Assembly: GCF_004352825.1 (NCBI RefSeq)
Contig: NZ_SJRW01000001.1
Location: 1-64,000, forward strand
Direction of reading: 5' to 3'
Origin: Luteimonas arsenica
GTDB lineage: Bacteria; Pseudomonadota; Gammaproteobacteria; Xanthomonadales; Xanthomonadaceae
DNA length: 64,000 bases
Below, in pieces: positions 63,357-64,000 of the stretch; within the stretch, counting starts at the first letter, position 1; every line of letters begins with the position of its first letter. The translations under genes were made by a program, and so were the position numbers. Below the pieces are notes generated by a model. The model ran no database searches, was not told the origin of the DNA, and was given only the letters and a program-made list of their open reading frames with translations.

Positions 63357-64000
63357 ATGACTGTTCGTGCGCGTGTGTTGTCTGTGGTCCTGCTGCTGGG
63401 TGTAGCCACGGCCGCGGGTGCGGCTGATCGGATTACCGGGCAGGTGTTCGCCACCCGCAGCGAGGTGCATGCGCCCGAGGCGATGGCGGCGACTTCGCAT
63501 CCGCTGGCCACGCAGGTGGCGCTGGACGTGATGAAGGCCGGCGGTTCCGCGGTCGACGCCGCGATCGCGGCCAATGCCGCGCTGGGGCTGATGGAGCCGA
63601 CCGGCAACGGCATCGGCGGCGACCTGTTCGCCATCATCTGGGATCCGAAGACCGGGAAGCTGCACGGCTACAACGGCTCCGGGCGTTCGCCGATGTCGCT
63701 CACCGCGGCCGAGTTCGAGCGCCGTGGGCTGGCCGACATCCCGGCGCACGGTCCGCTGCCGGTGACCGTGCCCGGTGCGGTCGACGGCTGGTTCGCGCTG
63801 CACGAACGCTTCGGCAAGCGCTCGATGGCGGAGAACCTGGCGCCGGCGATCCGCTACGCGCGCCGGGGACATCCGGTGCACGAGACCATCGCCTACTACT
63901 GGGCGCGATCGGTGCCGCGGCTGTCGAAGTGGCCGGGCTTCAGCGAGCAGTTCACCGTGGCAGATGTCGACGCCGATGGCGGCCGTCGCGCGCCGCGCAA
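63357..64000 (+). CDS. ggt: gamma-glutamyltransferase, 5' part
   Basis: The first 214 residues of a gamma-glutamyltranspeptidase, cut by the window edge. A signal peptide (about 1-23) is followed by the large-subunit start. ATSHPLATQVALDVMKAGGSAVDAAIAAN (in parts, near 40-68), GNGIGGDLFAIIW near 83, and VPGAVDGWFALHERFGK near 141 are typical. The enzyme transfers or hydrolyses gamma-glutamyl groups of glutathione in the periplasm. The catalytic Thr of the small subunit lies beyond the window. Confidence 0.92.
   Translation, partial: MTVRARVLSVVLLLGVATAAGAADRITGQVFATRSEVHAPEAMAATSHPLATQVALDVMKAGGSAVDAAIAANAALGLMEPTGNGIGGDLFAIIWDPKTGKLHGYNGSGRSPMSLTAAEFERRGLADIPAHGPLPVTVPGAVDGWFALHERFGKRSMAENLAPAIRYARRGHPVHETIAYYWARSVPRLSKWPGFSEQFTVADVDADGGRRAPR

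Overview
The window is high-GC DNA with densely packed genes, short gaps and many 1-4 base overlaps. The gene set points to a member of the Xanthomonadaceae/Lysobacteraceae (a Lysobacter, Luteimonas, Pseudoxanthomonas or Stenotrophomonas type gammaproteobacterium). It includes an mlaFEDCBA cluster, recCBD, many Xanthomonad-style lipoproteins, a czcCBA efflux operon and a fused indolepyruvate oxidoreductase. It also carries short palindromic repeats of the GTGGGAGCGGC type. The genus is an inference. No rRNA, tRNA, CRISPR array or insertion-sequence transposase is visible.

Layout. Positions 1-1140 look like the distal end of an integron cassette array. There is one good attC site (68-127), a small zinc-ribbon gene running into a truncated MliC-type lysozyme-inhibitor frame, two decayed attC-like stretches, and a ynfA-type membrane gene. 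Positions 1205-8141 carry an M28 peptidase, a serine hydrolase with a REP element inside its coding sequence, a rhomboid protease, rlmI, a DUF488 gene and rmuC. Positions 8190-12589 are the mla phospholipid-transport cluster on the minus strand, interrupted between mlaE and mlaD by a long inverted-repeat element. Positions 12810-21762 are the overlapping recC-recB-recD operon. Positions 21759-24413 hold a MarR regulator divergent from an alpha/beta hydrolase with an operator-like palindrome between them, then small genes. Positions 24420-33434 are a minus-strand block with an AraC remnant, DUF3597 and DUF2383 proteins, htpG, dbpA, a large membrane protein and a DUF885 peptidase.

Positions 33625-36757 run forward: folE, a Gly/Ala-rich protein of unknown function, an MFS exporter and a small lipoprotein. 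Positions 36766-38942 run back: a Pro-rich lipoprotein, a barstar/guanyl-RNase pair, an I78 protease inhibitor and an MgtC-like protein. Positions 39096-52420 run forward: an MltB-like transglycosylase, a gap with two long hairpins, a second M28 peptidase, a DUF938 methyltransferase, the czcI-like/czcC/czcB/czcA heavy-metal efflux operon, an aldo/keto reductase, a DUF5694 protein, a short-chain dehydrogenase and a small Cys-tailed protein. The remainder holds a YjjJ/HipA-like kinase with an AT-rich repeat-bearing promoter, the indolepyruvate oxidoreductase, a GAF-GGDEF*-EAL protein, a secreted helical protein, an ankyrin lipoprotein paired with a class-3 lipase, a second long inverted-repeat element and the start of ggt.

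How it fits together. Most genes serve envelope upkeep (mla, mltB, rhomboid, lipoproteins, peptidases), DNA repair (recBCD, rmuC), RNA and ribosome work (rlmI, dbpA) and stress or metal tolerance (htpG, czc). The less ordinary content is accessory: a remodelled integron tail, three families of short repeats that enter coding genes or operons, and two toxin/immunity-like gene pairs.
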